From an uncultured Bacteroidales bacterium (GTDB lineage: Bacteria > Bacteroidota > Bacteroidia > Bacteroidales > Bacteroidaceae), in assembly GCA_902778265.1 (NCBI GenBank), contig CACYXI010000024.1, positions 1 to 33,954 of the forward strand: a stretch of 33,954 nucleotides of DNA, in the 5' to 3' direction. The translations under genes and the position numbers were made by a program. The notes under the pieces were generated by a model that was given only the letters and a program-made list of their open reading frames with translations, ran no database searches and was not told the DNA's origin. This document shows, in pieces, positions 1 through 8,190 of the stretch. The first letter of the stretch is position 1. Each line of letters opens with the position of its first letter.

Positions 1-86
1 GCACAATGTTCTGAACAATACCTCTGCGAGCCGCTGTTACAAGTGAACTCCTTTCCGCAGAAGGCACATTTTCTTGTCTTTCTCAT
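1..86 (-). CDS. Zinc-ribbon protein, N-terminal fragment (cut by window edge)
   Basis: Reading the minus strand from the ATG at 86 gives 28 residues rich in paired cysteines: a CAFCGK knuckle near residues 7-12, a cysteine near 16, and a YCSEHC knuckle near 23-28. CxxC followed by CxxxC is the pattern of a small treble-clef or zinc-ribbon domain of the kind found at the N-terminus of many short Bacteroidetes proteins. The rest of the gene lies outside the window, so length and function cannot be given. A good Bacteroidetes promoter lies about 250 bp upstream (335-365), leaving a long leader that carries GTCAA-rich repeats. The cysteine spacing is seen directly; zinc binding is inferred. Confidence 0.6.
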   Translation of the reverse strand, partial: MRKTRKCAFCGKEFTCNSGSQRYCSEHC

Positions 87-150
87 TTGACTCCTTTTTA
101 TGTGGTTTTACAATCAATTTCATGCAAACCTCCACGGAGTGAACTTTCGT

Positions 151-290
151 CAATCTTTGACAATCCTTGTCAACTCATTCCACGATGATGCGTTCTTCAA
201 ATGAGGTCACTTCCTTGCTCCTTTCCCTCTCGTTCATCAGTCCATCTTTGTCTACTCTTGTCAACCTTTGTCAACCCAGTCCACGAGATG
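151..290. repeat. Degenerate GTCAA-rich repeats in the leader of the zinc-ribbon gene
   Basis: Two blocks, 151-190 and 243-290, share an imperfect pattern: several TTGTCAAC or TTGACAA motifs 8-10 bp apart, ending in a matching stretch (TTGTCAACTCATTCCACGA at 167-185, TTGTCAACCCAGTCCACGA at 268-286). The rest of 87-458 is AT-rich with no gene seen. The blocks lie between the minus-strand promoter and the start codon at 86, so they would be transcribed as a leader. Whether they are protein sites, RNA structure or decayed coding sequence cannot be told. Confidence 0.5.
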
Positions 291-334
291 GCAAAATAAA
301 AGCCCTCAAAATTCTCCGCGGTAGAAATGTGTTG

Positions 335-365
335 CAAAGATAAGCGGATTTTTGAGAACCGCCAA
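335..365 (-). promoter_or_regulatory. Bacteroidetes-type promoter for the zinc-ribbon gene
   Basis: On the minus strand a TATCTTTG box (342 to 335) matches the -7 consensus TAnnTTTG. A TTG within TTTTTGGC (365 to 363) lies exactly 20 nt upstream as the -33 box. The same 20-nt spacing recurs at four other promoters in this window. Confidence 0.6.
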
Positions 366-458
366 AAAGCAAGTCCGAAGTGTTAAAATCCAAAAGTAGT
401 TGATATACAGAGGTTTAACTCTATGTGTTTTTCATTGTTTATGGTTGTTTAGAGGTCT

Positions 459-1736
459 CTAAATACAACCAGAGAAAGCAGATGCTCCAATACTGGTCAC
501 AGTATTAGGAATAGAAACAGAGGTGAGAGATTCGCAATGAGAGAAAGCCTCATTCCCAATACTCGTCACAGATTCACCAATTACTACCGAAGTGATATTT
601 CGTGAGACCTCAATTCCAAACACATCACTCATTTTTGTATCTGCACCCATATAGACTGTTCGAATAGCCTTACAACCATTAAAAGCACCATATTCAAGTC
701 CTTTAATCTTAGTCGGAATTGAAACATACGCAAGACTTGAACAATACCAAAAAGCATATCCACCAACACTTGTCACAGAACTTGGGATGGACAGCGAAGT
801 AAGACTTGAACACGCATAGAAAGCATACTCCCCAATTGTTGTCACGCTATTTGGTATTGTAACAGAAACAAGTCCGGAACAATCCTTAAAAGTGCCCCAA
901 CCAATACTCGTTACAGAATTAGGAATATTGACAGAGGCAAGGCTTTTACATTTTCCGAAAGCCAAATCCCCAATTGCTGTTACGCTATTTGGAATTTCAA
1001 CAGAAATAAGCTTTTGACAGTCATAAAAAGCATTGTCTTTGATACTTGTTACACTATTAGGAATTGTAACAGAAGTTGCCCAAGCTCGACACCCTACCAC
1101 TTCATTACCTTTGAGCAGCAAACCATCTTTCTGCTCAACATCAATTGCAGTAAAATTACATTTGCACTTACTCTGGTTCACAAAATCGCTCTCTAACATA
1201 TAACAGCCTGAAAATGCGTTTTCACCTATATATTCCACACTACTTGGAATCGTAATAGAACTGAGACTACGACAATCTGCAAAAGCTCCGAAGTCAATAG
1301 AAGTCACACTACTCGGAATAACAACAGAAGTTAGATTACTACAACCATGGAACGTATAATAATCAATGTTAGTTACTGTCTCTGAGATTATCATAGAGGA
1401 GAGGTTACTACAACCAGAAAAAGCCGATTGACCTATTCTCTTCACATTGTCTGAAATCACAACAGAATTAAGATTGTCACAATCTCTAAAAGCATATCCC
1501 TGAATACACGTCACTTTATACTCTTTGCCTCCATAGATCACAGTAGAAGGAATAACAATATCGCCAGAATAACAGCGTCCATCCCCAGAAGTGACTTCTG
1601 CCTCAGGCTCCTCACTACCATACGTATAGTCTAGATTGTACCAAATGCCGTCAATCTCAGTTTGTGCATACCCTACCCCTGACACCATGAGCATCAGCAG
1701 TAACATCATGATTTTGTGGAAGTTACTTGTCTTCAT
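459..1736 (-). CDS. BspA-like leucine-rich-repeat secreted protein
   Basis: A 425-residue protein from the ATG at 1736. The frame stays open 19 codons further upstream, but ATG 1736 begins a clean signal peptide (MKTSNFHK, then a Met/Leu-rich core ending GVGYAQ), and the promoter at 1783-1814 would lie inside the longer version. From about residue 75 to the end it consists of ~23-residue repeats of the type TSIGxxAFxxCxxLxSVxIPxSV, the LRR_5 (BspA) family, interrupted near residues 175-210 by a less regular segment. Family members are surface or secreted adhesin-like proteins. Two oddities: the last repeat stops right after AFSGC, and no C-terminal sorting domain is seen, so the protein may be 3'-truncated. 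The gene is clearly more AT-rich than the dcw genes beside it. Family assignment is secure; ligand and location are inferred. Confidence 0.85.
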   Translation of the reverse strand: MKTSNFHKIMMLLLMLMVSGVGYAQTEIDGIWYNLDYTYGSEEPEAEVTSGDGRCYSGDIVIPSTVIYGGKEYKVTCIQGYAFRDCDNLNSVVISDNVKRIGQSAFSGCSNLSSMIISETVTNIDYYTFHGCSNLTSVVIPSSVTSIDFGAFADCRSLSSITIPSSVEYIGENAFSGCYMLESDFVNQSKCKCNFTAIDVEQKDGLLLKGNEVVGCRAWATSVTIPNSVTSIKDNAFYDCQKLISVEIPNSVTAIGDLAFGKCKSLASVNIPNSVTSIGWGTFKDCSGLVSVTIPNSVTTIGEYAFYACSSLTSLSIPSSVTSVGGYAFWYCSSLAYVSIPTKIKGLEYGAFNGCKAIRTVYMGADTKMSDVFGIEVSRNITSVVIGESVTSIGNEAFSHCESLTSVSIPNTVTSIGASAFSGCI

Positions 1737-1782
1737 ATAATTTGTTTGTTCCTTGTTTTTAATAATCTTTCTTAATCGATTA

Positions 1783-1814
1783 CAAAAGTACATATTTTCT
1801 TCGATTCACCCAAA
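1783..1814 (-). promoter_or_regulatory. Promoter of the LRR gene
   Basis: Minus strand: TTTG (1814 to 1811), 20 nt, TACTTTTG (1790 to 1783), matching the Bacteroidetes -33/-7 consensus. Transcription would start near 1776, about 40 nt before the ATG at 1736, which supports the shorter start. Confidence 0.7.
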
Positions 1815-1929
1815 TAATTTCTCAATTATTTCAGAACACTTTCAAATTTTCATTGTTGTTCTGATTTGTTCCTTACTCTCCTGCTGCTCTTCTCTTACTC
1901 TTTTCGTCCTCTTCTGGTCCGAAGCATCT

Positions 1930-2010
1930 CCATCGCTACTCCATCGCTACTCCATCGTTACTCCATCGAAACGATGGACAATCGATGGATTATCGATGGA
2001 TTACTGATGG
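1930..2010. repeat. Symmetrical 4+4 array of 11-bp-phased CCATCG/CGATGG half-sites
   Basis: CCATCG occurs at 1930, 1941, 1952 and 1963, each 11 bp apart. Its reverse complement CGATGG follows at 1972, 1983 and 1994, with a one-base variant TGATGG at 2005, also 11 bp apart. The array folds back on itself around AAA at 1969-1971. A transcript or single strand could form four 6-bp stems separated by 5-nt internal loops; as duplex DNA the sites would fall about one helical turn apart. It lies between the divergent LRR and mraZ genes, roughly 290-370 bp upstream of mraZ. The rest of 1794-2200 is AT-rich with no convincing gene. Confidence 0.85.
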
Positions 2011-2202
2011 ATTATCTTATGAAAAATTACGGAATTTCAAGGGCAAGAAAGATTTCCTTGAAAAGTACGAATTTAATGAATTGCTTTTGCTTGATGAGTA
2101 TTGGCAAATAACAATTTCTGTCAGTCGAAAACAGATTGTTGTCTTTTGCATAAAAACGGAAAATTCTTGCCCGAAAATAAAAAAAACATAAAAATCGAAA
2201 AA

Positions 2203-2240
2203 AAAGTGGAGAAAAGTGGCGGAAAGTGGGGAAAAATGTG
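2203..2240 (+). promoter_or_regulatory. MraZ-type operator: 10-bp-phased GTGG boxes
   Basis: AAAGTGG occurs three times at an exact 10-bp spacing (2203-2209, 2213-2219, 2223-2229), with a degenerate fourth (AAATGTG, 2234-2240). MraZ is known in other bacteria to autoregulate the dcw cluster by binding direct repeats with a GTG/TGGG core about 10 bp apart just upstream of mraZ. Here the boxes cover the -33 region and run up to the -7 box, so bound MraZ would block RNA polymerase. Position and spacing are seen; binding is inferred. Confidence 0.8.
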
Positions 2241-2248
2241 TAATTTTG
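2241..2248 (+). promoter_or_regulatory. -7 box of the dcw-cluster promoter
   Basis: TAATTTTG matches TAnnTTTG about 50 bp before the mraZ ATG. No TTTG stands 20 nt upstream; that place is taken by the GTGG boxes. This suggests a weak promoter tied to the operator. No other equally good promoter was seen inside the cluster, so it may drive much of the 17 kb. Confidence 0.55.
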
Positions 2249-2297
2249 AACGCAAATTTAATATAAATTATACGTGCGTGTTATTATATAGTTATAA

Positions 2298-2771
2298 ATG
2301 AGATTCTTAGGCAACATAGAGGCAAAGGCAGACAGTAAGGGACGTGTGTTCCTTCCTGCTGGTTTTCGCAAGGTGCTCCAGGCATCGGGCGAGGATCAGA
2401 TTGTCATGCGCAAGGATGTGTTCCAGGATTGTCTCGTGCTATATCCAGAAAGCGTATGGAATGAGCAGGTGGATACGCTTCGCTCAAAGCTCAACCGCTG
2501 GAACAAGCAGCATCAGCAGATTTACCGTCAGTTCGTATCAGACGTGGAGCTGGTTAACCTTGACGCGAGCGGCAGAATGCTGATTCCACGACGTTACCAG
2601 CAGTTGGTGGGCATAACGCAGGAGGTTCGCTTCCTCGGCGTGGGTGACACCATCGAGATCTGGGCTGGCGGCAAGGACAGCAAGCCGTTCATGGATGCTG
2701 AGGACTTCGGAAAAGCATTGGAGGAGTTGATGGAAAGCCCCCAGCCCCCCAAGGGGGAGCCTTTTAGTTAG
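2298..2771 (+). CDS. mraZ: Transcriptional regulator MraZ
   Basis: A 157-residue protein with the two tandem swapped-hairpin AbrB-like domains of MraZ, each marked by its DxxGRxxxP signature (residues 12-20, DSKGRVFLP; 89-97, DASGRMLIP). MraZ forms a ring-shaped oligomer that binds repeated boxes upstream of its own gene and represses or tunes the dcw cluster; matching boxes are present at 2203-2240. The ATG at 2298 lies about 50 bp after the -7 box. The last dozen codons (SPQPPKGEPFS and the TAG stop) are the in-frame reading of a GC-rich palindromic repeat unit (2735-2773), so the natural C-terminus has been replaced or extended by repeat sequence. The length remains close to the usual 145-155 residues. 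Confidence 0.95.
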   Translation: MRFLGNIEAKADSKGRVFLPAGFRKVLQASGEDQIVMRKDVFQDCLVLYPESVWNEQVDTLRSKLNRWNKQHQQIYRQFVSDVELVNLDASGRMLIPRRYQQLVGITQEVRFLGVGDTIEIWAGGKDSKPFMDAEDFGKALEELMESPQPPKGEPFS

Positions 2772-2773
2772 TA
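2735..2773 (+). repeat. R1 palindromic unit overlapping the mraZ 3' end
   Basis: A GC-rich hairpin (CCCCC, loop CAA, GGGGG) followed by the tail TTAGTTAGTA (2764-2773). The same layout, variable hairpin then TTAGATAGTA-like tail, recurs at 6590, 19035, 24011, 25038 and 30132. The mraZ stop codon TAG lies within the tail. Confidence 0.75.
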
Positions 2774-2840
2774 CAAACGCTAAGAATCTGCAACTAAGGA
2801 TTTCCATTTGCAACTAAAGTAACGTGGTAATTTAGTAACT

Positions 2841-2871
2841 CAGTAATTAGAAATTAGTAATTCGTAATTAG
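2841..2871 (+). repeat. Heptanucleotide array before rsmH
   Basis: About four 7-bp units of the AGTAATT/AGAAATT/CGTAATT type end about 12 bp before the rsmH ATG. This is one of the junction-specific heptad arrays (R2). The gap 2772-2882 also has two copies of TGCAACTAA. Confidence 0.6.
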
Positions 2872-2882
2872 ACTTCGTGATT

Positions 2883-3800
2883 ATGTATCATATACCAGTT
2901 CTGCTGAATGAGAGCATCGATGGTTTGGACATCCGTCCGGGTGGCATCTATGTGGATGTGACCTTTGGAGGAGGTGGACACAGCCGTGAGATACTTCGCA
3001 GACTGAATGGTACAGGACGACTCTTCAGTTTCGATCAGGATGCTGACGCAGAGCAGAATATCGGGGAGGCTCCAGAGAACTTCACATTCGTAAGAAGCAA
3101 CTTCAGATACCTTGACAACTGGATGAGATACTACGGCGTGGATCATATCGACGGTCTGCTTGCCGATCTTGGAGTATCTTCGCATCACTTTGACGACGAG
3201 ACACGCGGTTTCTCCTTTCGCTTTGATGCGCCACTCGACATGAGGATGAACAAGCGTGCAGGAATGACTGCCGCTGACATCGTGAACACCTACGAGGAAG
3301 AACGTCTGGCTGATATCTTCTACCTCTACGGAGAGATGAAGAACTCACGAAAGATAGCCTCTGCGCTGGTGAAATATCGTCAGCAGGAGAAGATAGAGAC
3401 TACTCAGGATTTTCTGAAAGCCGTAGAACCATTCTTCAAGCGTGAACGCGAGAAGAAGGATATGGCAAAGCTGTTCCAGGCATTGCGCATCGAGGTAAAC
3501 CACGAAATGGATGCTCTGCGCGAAATGCTCTATGCCGCTACAAAGTGGCTCGGAGAAGGCGGAAGATTATCGGTGATAACCTATCACAGTCTTGAGGACA
3601 GGATTGTGAAGAACATCATAAAGACAGGCAACGCGGAGGGCAAGCGCAACGAGGACTTCTTCGGAAGGGTTAGCACTCCATACAAGGCGGTAAACAACAA
3701 GGTCATTGTGCCTGATGATGATGAGCAGAGGGAGAATCCTCGCTCAAGAAGCGCTAAGTTAAGGATAGCGGAAAAGATTGAAAACGAAAAGGAAGAATAA
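2883..3800 (+). CDS. rsmH: 16S rRNA (cytosine1402-N4)-methyltransferase RsmH (MraW)
   Basis: A 305-residue SAM-dependent methyltransferase that N4-methylates C1402 in the decoding centre of 16S rRNA; it is the usual second gene of dcw clusters. The N-terminus MYHIPVLLNE is the family signature, followed by the SAM-binding stretch VDVTFGGGGHS (about residues 24-34), the DLGVSS motif near residue 95 and a conserved YHSLEDRIVK near residue 235. ATG 2883 is preferred over the in-frame GTG six bases earlier because it begins the conserved N-terminus. The next gene starts 2 bp after the stop, so the two are probably translationally coupled. Confidence 0.95.
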   Translation: MYHIPVLLNESIDGLDIRPGGIYVDVTFGGGGHSREILRRLNGTGRLFSFDQDADAEQNIGEAPENFTFVRSNFRYLDNWMRYYGVDHIDGLLADLGVSSHHFDDETRGFSFRFDAPLDMRMNKRAGMTAADIVNTYEEERLADIFYLYGEMKNSRKIASALVKYRQQEKIETTQDFLKAVEPFFKREREKKDMAKLFQALRIEVNHEMDALREMLYAATKWLGEGGRLSVITYHSLEDRIVKNIIKTGNAEGKRNEDFFGRVSTPYKAVNNKVIVPDDDEQRENPRSRSAKLRIAEKIENEKEE

Positions 3801-3802
3801 AG

Positions 3803-4378
3803 ATGCAAGACGATAAGGACATAAAACTTAACATTGCTCCTACGCCAGCAGAGGAATCTGTGGTGCAGGATGATCTTGCGTCTGTAGCTCCCAACGAAGC
3901 TCAGGCAAGCGAACCCGTGCCTGATGCCGTAGCAGAAGAGAAGGTTGACAAGGATCTTGCCGAGAACGAACAGACAACATCCGATCTGAACGACCCTACC
4001 GCCAAGACCCTTGAGGACATCATGGAGGAGGAGGCGGAAGAGTCGGAAACGCAACCGCCATCAAACTTCTCTCTGAGTCGCACGCTTGGAGGTGCTATTC
4101 TGGCACACGTGATCCAGAGTCAGATAAAACTGGTTCTGCTCATCACCCTCTTCCTTATTATATATATAACATGCCGCTACCAATGTCAGCAGAAGATGGT
4201 GGAGATAGACCGAATGGAGCAACAACTCACCGCTATAAGATACAAGGCCACCGTGGTGACAAGTTTCCTGACGGAGAAAAGTAGAGAAAGTAACATTATG
4301 GATATGCTGGAACAGAAGGGCGACAGTACCTTGCAGATTCCAAAGGATCCACCATATAAAATAAACGTACCTGAGTAA
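3803..4378 (+). CDS. FtsL-like divisome protein with long acidic cytoplasmic tail
   Basis: A 191-residue bitopic protein with an Asp/Glu-rich N-terminal region (about residues 1-90), a single transmembrane helix (about 108-124, VLLITLFLIIYIT) and a short periplasmic coiled-coil-like segment (about 128-160). Size, topology and position between rsmH and ftsI match FtsL, which with FtsQ and FtsB regulates the FtsWI peptidoglycan synthase. Enterobacterial FtsL has only a short cytoplasmic tail; the ~105-residue acidic tail here is typical of Bacteroidetes forms. It begins 2 bp after rsmH and its stop TAA directly touches the ftsI ATG, so the three genes are tightly coupled. Assignment rests on context and topology more than on sequence motifs. 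Confidence 0.8.
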   Translation: MQDDKDIKLNIAPTPAEESVVQDDLASVAPNEAQASEPVPDAVAEEKVDKDLAENEQTTSDLNDPTAKTLEDIMEEEAEESETQPPSNFSLSRTLGGAILAHVIQSQIKLVLLITLFLIIYITCRYQCQQKMVEIDRMEQQLTAIRYKATVVTSFLTEKSRESNIMDMLEQKGDSTLQIPKDPPYKINVPE

Positions 4379-6583
4379 ATGAAACAACAGTTTGACAACA
4401 GCAAGTCAATGACGCGCTACACCCTCGTTGCAGTTGTGATGACCTTCATCGCCGTTGCAGTATTGGGTCGTGCATTCTATGTCATGACGGCCGAAAGATC
4501 CTACTGGCTTGCTGTAGCCGCTCAGGTAAAGAAGGATAGTGTTATCATTGAGCCGACGAGAGGTAATATCCTTAGTGCTGGCGGTCAGCAGTTGGCTTGT
4601 AACCTTCCTGAGTATCGTATCTACATGGATTTCGAGGCTATCCGAGAATCCAAGTGCGATACGCTTTGGCATGATGCCCAGGGTAAGCCCACCAAGGAGC
4701 TAAAGGCTCTTTGCAAGGGACTTCATAAGATCTTCCCTTCACGCTCAGCAGAAGACTTTCTCCAGAACTTAGAGGATGGATATGCGTGGAAATCAGCCAC
4801 TACGGGCAAGCATCACAGAGCGTGGCCGGTATGGAAGCATCGTATTCCATACATGAAATATACAGAGGTAAAGAAACTGCCGATATTCAAGCTACGTCAG
4901 GGATTGAGCGGATTCTATGCTCAGAAGTTCATGGTCAGGAATCGCCCATACGGTCCTATGGCTGCATCAATAGTAGGTTCTGCCTATAAGGAGACAGGTA
5001 AGGCGTATGCCGGACTTGAGCTTGCCTACGATACCGTACTTGCAGGTACTCCTGGTATCAAGCACAGACGTAAGGTGCTGAATAAGTTTATCAACATAAG
5101 CGATACTGCTGCCGTTGATGGCGAGGATATTGTCACCACAATCGACGTTAGCATTCAGGATCTTGCAGAGCGTTCTTTGAAAAAAGAGCTTATCAAGGAT
5201 AATGCCTATACAGGTGTGGCTATAGTTATGGAAGTAGCTACTGGTGACGTTAAGGCAATGGTAAACCTTGACCGCGACTCACTTGGCAACTACTACGAAG
5301 GTCGTAACCACGCTATTGCCGATTTGCTTGAGCCTGGATCTGTGTTCAAGACGGCAAGTATTCTTACAGCCCTTGAGGATGGCTTTATTCCAGATACAGC
5401 CAACTGTAAAGTAGATACAGGCTATGGTATCTTAGAGATGCACGGAGCAAAGATGCGTGACCACAACTGGCATAACGGAGGTTATGGCGTGATCAACGTA
5501 TCACGTATTCTTCAGGTGAGTTCGAATATCGGTGTCAGCGTTCTTATAGATAAGTTCTATGGCAATAACCCAGAGAAATTCGTTGCCGGCATTCATCGTC
5601 TCGGACTTGCAACAGACTTGAAACTGCCTTTCCCTGAATATAGTGCGCCACGAATCCGTTTCCCAAAGAAGGACAAGACTGGTCGATACTGGTCAAACTG
5701 GAGCAAGACGGCTCTTCCTTGGATGAGTATCGGTTATGAGACCCAGGTGCCTCCGATCTCTACTCTCACCTTCTATAATGCCATTGCCAATGGCGGTAAG
5801 ATGGTAAAGCCTCGATTCGTAACCCGTGTGGAGAAAGACGGAGAGGTGGTAAGGGAATATCCAGTAGAGGTTATCAAGGAGCATATTTGTAGTAATGATG
5901 CCTTGGGTAAGATACAGGATATTCTGTACAAAGTGGTACACGTGGGCTTGGGTAAGACCGCTGGTTCGAGAGCCTTCGATGTATCGGGCAAGACTGGTAC
6001 AGCGCAAAAGGCTCATAATGGATCATACAAGAGCGGTACTGTGGATTATCTTCTTAGTTTCTGCGGTTACTTCCCTTCAGAGAAGCCAAAGTACAGTTGT
6101 ATAGTATGTATTCAGAAGTCTGGTTTGCCAGCATCTGGTGGTCTGATGAGTGGTCAGGTGTTCCACGACATCGCCGAAGGTATCATGGCAAAGAACATAC
6201 GATACCCAAGTAAGGCAGCAAAGGATGAACTTTCACGCTTCGTACCAGATGTAAAGAGGGGTAATATCCTTGCGGCCGACTATGTTCTCTCGAAACTCGG
6301 TATGAAGACAACTGGCGGATGGAACGGCAGTTATGTAACAGGAAATCCGATCTGGGGCTCGGCAAAGAGCGATGAGAAGGAGGTTAAGTTTGAAAAGGCA
6401 ACAATTACTCCTAAGAACCAGATGCCAGACGTGATAGGTATGGGTGCTCGTGATGCCGTCTATCTACTTGAGAGTCGCGGAATGAAGGTGACTATCAAGG
6501 GCAGAGGACGAGTGATGCAACAGAGCCTCGCTCATGGCAAGCCTTTCAAACGAGGGCAAAAGGTGGAGTTGATACTGAATTGA
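4379..6583 (+). CDS. ftsI: Division-specific transpeptidase FtsI (PBP3) with PASTA domain
   Basis: A 734-residue class B penicillin-binding protein that cross-links septal peptidoglycan together with FtsW. It has a short cytoplasmic start, a transmembrane helix (about residues 16-34), a pedestal domain, and a transpeptidase domain with all three catalytic motifs: SxxK (S321-VF-K324), SxN (S381-S-N383) and KTG (K538-T-G540). A C-terminal PASTA domain (about residues 675-734, beginning MPDVIGMGARDAVYLLE) is common in Bacteroidetes and Gram-positive versions but absent from E. coli FtsI. It follows ftsL without a gap. An R1 unit lies just after the stop. Confidence 0.95.
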   Translation: MKQQFDNSKSMTRYTLVAVVMTFIAVAVLGRAFYVMTAERSYWLAVAAQVKKDSVIIEPTRGNILSAGGQQLACNLPEYRIYMDFEAIRESKCDTLWHDAQGKPTKELKALCKGLHKIFPSRSAEDFLQNLEDGYAWKSATTGKHHRAWPVWKHRIPYMKYTEVKKLPIFKLRQGLSGFYAQKFMVRNRPYGPMAASIVGSAYKETGKAYAGLELAYDTVLAGTPGIKHRRKVLNKFINISDTAAVDGEDIVTTIDVSIQDLAERSLKKELIKDNAYTGVAIVMEVATGDVKAMVNLDRDSLGNYYEGRNHAIADLLEPGSVFKTASILTALEDGFIPDTANCKVDTGYGILEMHGAKMRDHNWHNGGYGVINVSRILQVSSNIGVSVLIDKFYGNNPEKFVAGIHRLGLATDLKLPFPEYSAPRIRFPKKDKTGRYWSNWSKTALPWMSIGYETQVPPISTLTFYNAIANGGKMVKPRFVTRVEKDGEVVREYPVEVIKEHICSNDALGKIQDILYKVVHVGLGKTAGSRAFDVSGKTGTAQKAHNGSYKSGTVDYLLSFCGYFPSEKPKYSCIVCIQKSGLPASGGLMSGQVFHDIAEGIMAKNIRYPSKAAKDELSRFVPDVKRGNILAADYVLSKLGMKTTGGWNGSYVTGNPIWGSAKSDEKEVKFEKATITPKNQMPDVIGMGARDAVYLLESRGMKVTIKGRGRVMQQSLAHGKPFKRGQKVELILN

Positions 6584-6589
6584 CCTAAC

Positions 6590-6623
6590 CAAGCCTTCCC
6601 CAAGGGAAGGATGTTAGATAGTA
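6590..6623 (+). repeat. R1 palindromic unit after ftsI
   Basis: Perfect 7-bp stem CCTTCCC/GGGAAGG with loop CAA (6594-6610), then the tail TTAGATAGTA (6614-6623). It starts 7 bp after the ftsI stop. No inverted partner is evident before murE. Confidence 0.7.
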
Positions 6624-6660
6624 TTTTTCCTTATGGGATTGAGCATACAACCCAAACAGG

Positions 6661-6688
6661 TAATTCGTAATTTGTAATTCGTAATTAT
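6661..6688 (+). repeat. Heptanucleotide array before murE
   Basis: TAATTCG, TAATTTG, TAATTCG, TAATTAT in perfect 7-bp phase, ending 7 bp before the murE ATG. Confidence 0.7.
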
Positions 6689-6695
6689 ACAAGAT

Positions 6696-8150
6696 ATGAA
6701 ACTGAGTGATTTGCTTAAGAATATAGTTACTATCAGCATTATAGGTGATGCTGAATGTGACATCAAGGGTGTCAATATTGATTCCCGCAAAGTGGCTGAC
6801 GGCCATCTCTTCATCGCTATGCGCGGTACTCAGGTGGATGGACATAAGTTCATTCCAAAGGCTGAGGAACTGGGCGCTGCTGCTATTCTCTGCGAACAGC
6901 TTCCAGAGGAGAAGAAACAGGGCGTGACATACGTTCAGGTGGCAGATACAGAGGATGTCGTTGGTCAAGTGGCTACTACATTCTATGGCAATCCAACATC
7001 TAAACTGAAATTGGTCGGCGTAACTGGCACTAATGGTAAGACCACTATCGCCACATTATTATATAACATGTTCCGTAAGATGGGACATAAGTGTGGTTTG
7101 CTCTCAACCGTCTGCAACTATGTAGAGGGTGAGGCATACCCAACAGATCATACCACTCCAGACCCAATCGAGCTTAATGAACTGCTTGGCAAGATGGCAG
7201 ATGCAGGTTGTGAGTATGCGTTTATGGAGTGCTCAAGTCACGCTATCGCCCAAAAGCGTATTGGCGGTTTGACCTTCGCAGGTGGTATCTTCACCAACCT
7301 TACACGCGATCATCTTGACTATCACAAAACAATCGAGAACTATCGCGATGCAAAGAAGAAGTTCTTCGACGATATGCCAAAGAATGCCTTTGCAATCACC
7401 AATGCCGATGACAAGAACGGTATGGTAATGGTTCAGAACACCAAGGCTACCGTTAAGACATACTCTATCCGCACTATGGCTGATTTCCACGCCAAGATCA
7501 TAGAGTGTCATTTCGAGGGTATGTATCTTGAGGTGAATGGTAAGGAAGTAGGTGTACAGTTCATTGGTAAGTTCAATGTGAGCAACCTCCTCGCGGTATA
7601 TGGAGCTGCCGTTATGCTCGGCAAGGAGCCAGAGGATGTTCTCGTAACTCTTAGCACATTGAAGAGCGTAGCCGGCCGACTTGAGCCAATACGTTCACAA
7701 GAAGGTGTTACCGCTCTTGTTGACTATGCCCATACCCCAGATGCACTTGAGAATGTTCTCAACGCTATCCACGAGGTTATGGAGGGCAAGACAGGTAAGA
7801 TCATTACAGTATGTGGTGCAGGTGGCAATCGAGACAAGGGTAAGCGTCCACTTATGGCACAAGAGGCTGTAAAGCAGAGTGACCGCGTTATCATCACTTC
7901 TGATAACCCTCGCTTTGAAGAACCACAGGACATCATCAACGATATGCTTGCAGGACTTAACGCACAGCAGATGAAGTCTGTCATCAGCATCGTGGATCGT
8001 CGTGAGGCTATCAAGACCGCCGTTATGATGGCAGAAAAGGGTGATGTTATCCTCATCGCAGGTAAGGGTCACGAGGACTATCAGGATGTAAAGGGTACAA
8101 AGCACCACTTCGATGATAGGGAAGAGGTGAGGAAGGCCTTCGGCAATTGA
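6696..8150 (+). CDS. murE: UDP-MurNAc-tripeptide synthetase MurE (meso-DAP type)
   Basis: A 484-residue Mur ligase that adds the third residue of the peptidoglycan stem peptide, using ATP, in the cytoplasm. The P-loop GTNGKTT is at residues 111-117, and the central-domain ECSSHAIAQ stretch is near 178-186. The substrate-selecting motif reads DNPR (residues 403-406), which marks meso-diaminopimelate-adding enzymes, as opposed to the DNP(A/N) of lysine-adding ones. The cell wall is therefore predicted to be DAP-type, as expected of Gram-negative bacteria. The stop codon falls within the first unit of the following heptad array. Next in the pathway here is mraY; murF is not in the window. Confidence 0.96.
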   Translation: MKLSDLLKNIVTISIIGDAECDIKGVNIDSRKVADGHLFIAMRGTQVDGHKFIPKAEELGAAAILCEQLPEEKKQGVTYVQVADTEDVVGQVATTFYGNPTSKLKLVGVTGTNGKTTIATLLYNMFRKMGHKCGLLSTVCNYVEGEAYPTDHTTPDPIELNELLGKMADAGCEYAFMECSSHAIAQKRIGGLTFAGGIFTNLTRDHLDYHKTIENYRDAKKKFFDDMPKNAFAITNADDKNGMVMVQNTKATVKTYSIRTMADFHAKIIECHFEGMYLEVNGKEVGVQFIGKFNVSNLLAVYGAAVMLGKEPEDVLVTLSTLKSVAGRLEPIRSQEGVTALVDYAHTPDALENVLNAIHEVMEGKTGKIITVCGAGGNRDKGKRPLMAQEAVKQSDRVIITSDNPRFEEPQDIINDMLAGLNAQQMKSVISIVDRREAIKTAVMMAEKGDVILIAGKGHEDYQDVKGTKHHFDDREEVRKAFGN

Positions 8151-8186
8151 AAATTGATAATTGAAAATTGAAAATTTGTAATTTCC
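8145..8186 (+). repeat. Heptanucleotide array at the murE/mraY junction
   Basis: Six consecutive 7-bp units: AATTGAA, AATTGAT, AATTGAA, AATTGAA, AATTTGT, AATTTCC. The first unit contains the murE stop TGA, and the last ends 4 bp before the mraY ATG, so the array fills the whole junction. Confidence 0.8.
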
Positions 8187-8190
8187 AAGA

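Noticed and set aside
1930-2010. CRISPR-like periodic repeat
   Set aside because: The period is 11 bp with 5-bp linkers and inverted halves, far too short for CRISPR repeats and spacers; no cas genes are seen.
1985-2191. 68-codon plus-strand frame upstream of mraZ, protein-like in its second half
   Set aside because: Its start lies in the 11-bp array, the region is AT-rich, and no family is recognised. It could be a gene remnant but does not reach the standard for a CDS.
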